Shown here: positions 61,291 to 64,000 of the stretch, one piece after another | How the letters are laid out: every line of letters begins with the position of its first letter | Numbering within the stretch: the first letter of the stretch is position 1 | From: Granulicella mallensis | Lineage (GTDB): Bacteria > Acidobacteriota > Terriglobia > Terriglobales > Acidobacteriaceae | DNA: 64,000 nt | Assembly (NCBI RefSeq): GCF_014203225.1 | Contig: NZ_JACHIO010000028.1 | Coordinates: 19,497-83,496, forward strand | Reading direction: 5' to 3' | The notes under the pieces: generated by a model | The model's database searches: none | Seen by the model: only the letters and a program-made list of their open reading frames with translations | What the model was told of the DNA's origin: nothing | Made by a program: the position numbers and the translations under genes

Positions 61291-62213
61291 GGCTGTGGCC
61301 TTCCGGTAGGGCGAGGCGCCAGGTCCTCGGCGCGTTCCAGGACGAAGCGATGGAACGCGCCGGTCACTCCGGTAGGTTCCGGGCCGCTGGGTGTGACCAG
61401 AGAGAACATGCGTGCGAGCTGCAGGCCGCGAATATGCGCAACCCGCAGCGTTCCGAGAGCGAGCTGCGCACGTACCGCCCAGCGCGAGACGAACGCGATG
61501 CCCAGACCCGCTTCCACGGCGCTGAGCAGCCCCTCTGTGGAGTCGAAGGTCATGCGGATATGCAGGTCGCGGAGGCGCAGGCCGGCGCGTTCGAAGGCCT
61601 GCTCGACGATGCGGCGCGAGCCGGAGCCAAGCTCGCGGGTCACGAGCGTAGCCTGCTGGAGCTGTGCAGGCTCAACCTCTTCGCCGGCCCATTCGTGGGT
61701 AGCAGGAACGACGCAGATCATGTGGTCTTCCATGAAAGGCTCGATGCGGACGTCCTGACGCATCGGAGGGCCTTCGATGAGTGCGAGCTGGACGCGATGG
61801 CCGACGAGGGCTTCGAGCGCTGCCTGCGTATTGCCGCCGATCACGCTGATGTCGACCTTTGGGTTCTCGATCAGGAAGGCAGCGATGAGCCGCGGAAGCA
61901 GGTATTGGCCGATGGTTTGCGAAGCCGCAAGGGTGAGATGTCCGGCGTTGGTGCTGGTTGTCGCGGCCACGGCCTGGCGGGCCTCCTCGGAGAGGTCCGC
62001 CAGCCTTTCGGCGTAGGGAAGGAGCGCGGTCCCGGCGGTGGTAAGTGTGATCTTGCCGCCCGCGCGGTCGAAGAGCGCCACGTCGAGCTCCGTCTCCAGC
62101 GCCTTGATCTGTTGCGTGATGGCGGGCTGAGTGAGCAGGAGTTCTTCAGCGGCGACGCGGAAGTTGCGATGGCGAGCGACGGCGCGGAAGACGCGGAGGC
62201 GGAAGTTCTCCAT
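61287..62213 (-). CDS. LysR-type transcriptional regulator
   Basis: A 308-residue LysR regulator. The helix-turn-helix is near the N-terminus (ENFRLRVFRAVARHRNFRVAAEELLLTQPAITQQIKALETEL); the effector domain contains LTLAASQTIGQYLLPRLIAAFLIENPKVDISVIGGNTQAALEALV, of the CysB/CbbR-like type. The ATG at 62213 gives a standard LysR N-terminus. It overlaps the YeiH gene tail to tail by 4 bases and follows ridA after 29 bases. Its target may be yeiH or ridA. Confidence 0.92.
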   Translation of the reverse strand: MENFRLRVFRAVARHRNFRVAAEELLLTQPAITQQIKALETELDVALFDRAGGKITLTTAGTALLPYAERLADLSEEARQAVAATTSTNAGHLTLAASQTIGQYLLPRLIAAFLIENPKVDISVIGGNTQAALEALVGHRVQLALIEGPPMRQDVRIEPFMEDHMICVVPATHEWAGEEVEPAQLQQATLVTRELGSGSRRIVEQAFERAGLRLRDLHIRMTFDSTEGLLSAVEAGLGIAFVSRWAVRAQLALGTLRVAHIRGLQLARMFSLVTPSGPEPTGVTGAFHRFVLERAEDLAPRPTGRPQP

Positions 62214-62242
62214 AGCGTCCAGAGTACAGCTACAGGAAGCTT

Positions 62243-62614
62243 CTAAGGCAGCACGGCCTCGGCTTCGATCTCGACGCGCCACTTGGGGTTGAGCAGGGCG
62301 GCGACGACCATGGTGCTTGCGGGGCGGATCGTTCCGAAGACTTCGCCGTGAGCGCGGCCGATCTCTTCCCAATCCTCGACGCGGGCGAGGAACATGCGCG
62401 TGCGGACGACGTGCTCGAAGGTCGCTCCGGCCTGAGAGAGAGCAGTCTCGATGAGCTTGAGGACGACGCGGGTCTGTTCGGCGGGCGAGAGGTCCTCTGC
62501 CCCGACCGGACCGGTGCCTGAGACGTGCACAGCGTTACCGATACGTACTGCGCGAGAGAAGCCGATGATGGGTTCAAAGGGAGAGGTGCCGGGGATGTTG
62601 GTGCGGGTCGCCAT
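62243..62614 (-). CDS. ridA: RidA family protein
   Basis: A 123-residue RidA/YjgF-type protein, which normally hydrolyses reactive enamine or imine intermediates. Visible are FSRAVRIGNAVHVSGTGPVG and HVVRTRMFLARVEDWEEIGRAHGEVFGTIRPASTMVVAALLNPKWRVEIEAEAVL, with the arginine in RTRM. It belongs to a RidA subgroup with a longer acidic insert rather than the archetype. GGAG lies 7 bases before the ATG at 62614. Confidence 0.88.
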   Translation of the reverse strand: MATRTNIPGTSPFEPIIGFSRAVRIGNAVHVSGTGPVGAEDLSPAEQTRVVLKLIETALSQAGATFEHVVRTRMFLARVEDWEEIGRAHGEVFGTIRPASTMVVAALLNPKWRVEIEAEAVLP

Positions 62615-62756
62615 AAGACTCCAAAGAATGGTGTGAACTGGATGCGTTTTCTTAAAAGTATCCGGCCATGCCGATAGGGGCAAATGTCGTTCATCAAACA
62701 ATGGCCGCGGTGAGCATCATTTATGATCTGCACTACTTCTGTGGGATGGTGCGGTG

Positions 62757-63419
62757 ATGTGTTTTTCTGCGACGGCGAACTTTGTAGGGAGCGGTGTGCT
62801 CGGTGGGATGGGTGTTGCCACGTTGGCGAAGGTAAAGCACAGGCGTGAGCTGATGTTTGCTTCGCTACCGGCTCTGTTTGCAGTGCATCAGTTCATCGAA
62901 GGCTTCGTATGGCTGGGCCTGGACGGCATTCTGTCGCCGACGGTGGCGCACAACATGGGAGCGGCGTTCGTACTCTATGCGCAGGGGCTGCTGCCATTCC
63001 TGATGCCGTTGAGCATTATGCTGTTCGAACCGACGCGAGCGCGACGGCGGACGATGCTTCCCTTCGTCGTGTTGGGGACGCTGCTGACGCTTTATATGCT
63101 GTGGGGACTGGCGGCGTATCCGCTGCAAGTATCGGTGCTGGACAACAGCATTGTGTACGTGAACTATGCGACCAACATGACCTGGGTCGCGGTGCTCTAT
63201 GTGATTGCGACGTGCGGCTCGCTGTTCTTCTCGAAGGTCAAGGCGATGGTGTTCTTCGGCACCGCGAACCTGGTGATCCTGCTGGCTGTGATGGCGGTAA
63301 AACGCTATGCCTTCACGTCGCTATGGTGTGCGTACGCTGCGGTCGCCAGCGTGATTATCCTGATGTACTTCTGGAAGAGCCAGGGGATCAGGCCGTTCAA
63401 GTATGTTGAGGCGATTTGA
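62757..63419 (+). CDS. DUF6629-like membrane protein
   Basis: A 220-residue protein with about seven membrane helices. The MCFSATANF start, and HQFIEGFVWLGLDG, YAQGLLPFLMPLSIMLFEP and FFGTANLVILLAVMAVKRYAFTSLWCAYAAVASVIILMYF, fit the small family described as DUF6629; function unknown. A GTG one codon upstream is also possible. It converges on the small orphan gene at 63453-63728. Confidence 0.75.
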   Translation: MCFSATANFVGSGVLGGMGVATLAKVKHRRELMFASLPALFAVHQFIEGFVWLGLDGILSPTVAHNMGAAFVLYAQGLLPFLMPLSIMLFEPTRARRRTMLPFVVLGTLLTLYMLWGLAAYPLQVSVLDNSIVYVNYATNMTWVAVLYVIATCGSLFFSKVKAMVFFGTANLVILLAVMAVKRYAFTSLWCAYAAVASVIILMYFWKSQGIRPFKYVEAI

Positions 63420-63452
63420 ACCAGCAGAATGTCGAGCGCCAGTGTTAGAAGT

Positions 63453-63728
63453 CTATTGAAGATCATCCAGGCCGCATAGCACCGGAAGATCCACAATAAC
63501 TTCACCCCTGGCTGCTTCATTGATTTTTTCTCCCGCAAGAAGCGGGTTCAGTGCGTTAGACAAGAAGTTTATAAGGTTCTCTCTAGATAGAAGTAGCTCG
63601 CGCTGTGGAATCCCCGGCTCATTCTTGAAGGGATGGCTCCGAAACATGTTCGTTTTTGCTGCGCGCGTTTTGTAAGTGCCGTTTTCGATATAGCAAAATG
63701 CTAATTTGCGGACATAGTAATCGTTCAT
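63453..63728 (-). CDS. Small hypothetical protein in AT-rich region
   Basis: A 91-residue soluble protein, mostly charged, starting MNDYYVRKLAFCYIENGTYKT. A strong GAGGAGG 7 bases before the ATG at 63728 supports it. No family recognised and no membrane segment. The gene is lower in GC than the rest of the window and stands next to an insertion-sequence end, so it was probably gained by transfer. Confidence 0.6.
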   Translation of the reverse strand: MNDYYVRKLAFCYIENGTYKTRAAKTNMFRSHPFKNEPGIPQRELLLSRENLINFLSNALNPLLAGEKINEAARGEVIVDLPVLCGLDDLQ

Positions 63729-63743
63729 CAGACTCCTCCTCAA

Positions 63744-63908
63744 AGTACAAAGCCTTTTCTGCGTTTTCCAGACTACTTTGTGTCTCTTTCGATTTGGAGT
63801 CTACGCTTCTAAGCCAGGATTGAGATCTCTTATGCCATTTTTTTTACGTCATAGCCAAAGCCGTTTCTTACTCAGAACGTAGAGGATTAGATCCGCATGT
63901 TTCGCTAG
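63744..63908. other. AT-rich intergenic stretch next to an insertion sequence
   Basis: No gene is seen here. It is AT-rich and ends near CTAG (63905-63908), a target-site type used by IS5-family elements, followed by GGCGTGTTCACGCTATC, which could be a terminal inverted repeat. The other end of the element is outside the window. Confidence 0.4.
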
Positions 63909-63920
63909 GGCGTGTTCACG

Positions 63921-64000
63921 CTATCTGAGCGCTTCGACGAGGAGTGCGAAGTGGAGGAAGCCGATAAAGAGTACGTCCAGTTTCTCGAAGCGGGAGAAGA
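63921..64000 (-). mobile_element. IS5-type transposase, C-terminal end (gene continues beyond window)
   Basis: Only the last 25 codons are inside the window. They read FSRFEKLDVLFIGFLHFALL and VEALR then stop, which resembles the common C-terminus of IS5-family (DDE) transposases (RYDKLDxMFxxF...ALIxExLR). The frame is open to the end of the window. The element's end is probably at 63909. The match is by general resemblance. Confidence 0.65.

Noticed and set aside
59031..62246. Very long open frame (about 1071 codons) on the plus strand across pgk, yeiH and lysR
   Set aside because: It is antisense to or out of frame with three well-recognised genes, and its translation is glycine/arginine-rich without any domain. 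High GC at third codon positions explains it.

Overview
The window looks like a chromosome segment from an acidobacterium, most likely of class Terriglobia (Granulicella, Terriglobus or Edaphobacter type). The evidence is a very large Oar-type TonB-dependent receptor with a carboxypeptidase-like N-terminal domain, high-GC coding sequence with mostly ATG but some GTG and TTG starts, a GH42/sodium symporter sugar locus, DoxX and ECF sigma genes, and a typical set of housekeeping neighbours (serS, lepB, tpiA, pgk). The species cannot be named from the sequence alone. No rRNA, tRNA or CRISPR array was seen.

Bases 1-26200 form one large surface-polysaccharide locus made of several short operons. 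On the left is a SPASM (radical SAM) gene end, a methyltransferase, a FemAB-like transferase and a hydrolysing sugar-nucleotide 2-epimerase. A minus-strand block follows with a TPR protein, a Wzz/BY-kinase, an O-antigen ligase/polymerase, a methyltransferase and a GT4. A plus-strand operon (10549-17669) carries a multi-pass membrane protein, asparagine synthase, GT4 and a PglC-PglD-PglE-like triad that would start a lipid-linked glycan with a bacillosamine-type sugar. A Wza-like export protein is next. The minus-strand operon ptmE-legB plus an unrecognised GT42/DUF115-like protein follows, then a YdcF protein, a CMP-nonulosonate synthetase, a nonulosonate synthase and a Wzx-type flippase. Together these encode most of a GDP-linked legionaminic-acid-type (sialic-acid-like) route, with export by Wzx/Wzy/Wzz/Wza.

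Bases 26500-37650 hold the TonB-dependent receptor, with a duplicated upstream block that carries two palindromic, LacI-operator-like sites exactly 170 bp apart. Then come a small stress or respiratory group (SRPBCC-like, cupin, DoxX, cytochrome P460), an exported CPPC thioredoxin-like/TPR protein paired with an isolated DsbD-alpha-like domain, and two membrane proteins. Bases 37900-45000 hold a sodium:solute symporter, a 75-residue membrane partner and a secreted GH42 beta-galactosidase, then a DoxX/ECF-sigma/zinc-finger anti-sigma operon, a membrane protein and a FadR-type regulator.

Bases 45000-46600 contain three intergenic palindrome arrays. The first two are nested, and most of their hairpins have TRAA/TTYA loops. 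Bases 46500-63450 are mixed: a P5C dehydrogenase, a giant GH18-CE4-GT2 fusion in which the GH18 catalytic glutamate is a glutamine, a GT39-like membrane protein, a LolA-like protein, serS, a serine hydrolase, lepB, tpiA, an S23-type four-helix-bundle protein preceded by a degenerate 7-bp repeat, pgk, a YeiH-type transporter, a LysR regulator, RidA and a DUF6629-like membrane protein. The right end is AT-richer and holds a small orphan gene and the 3' end of an IS5-type transposase.
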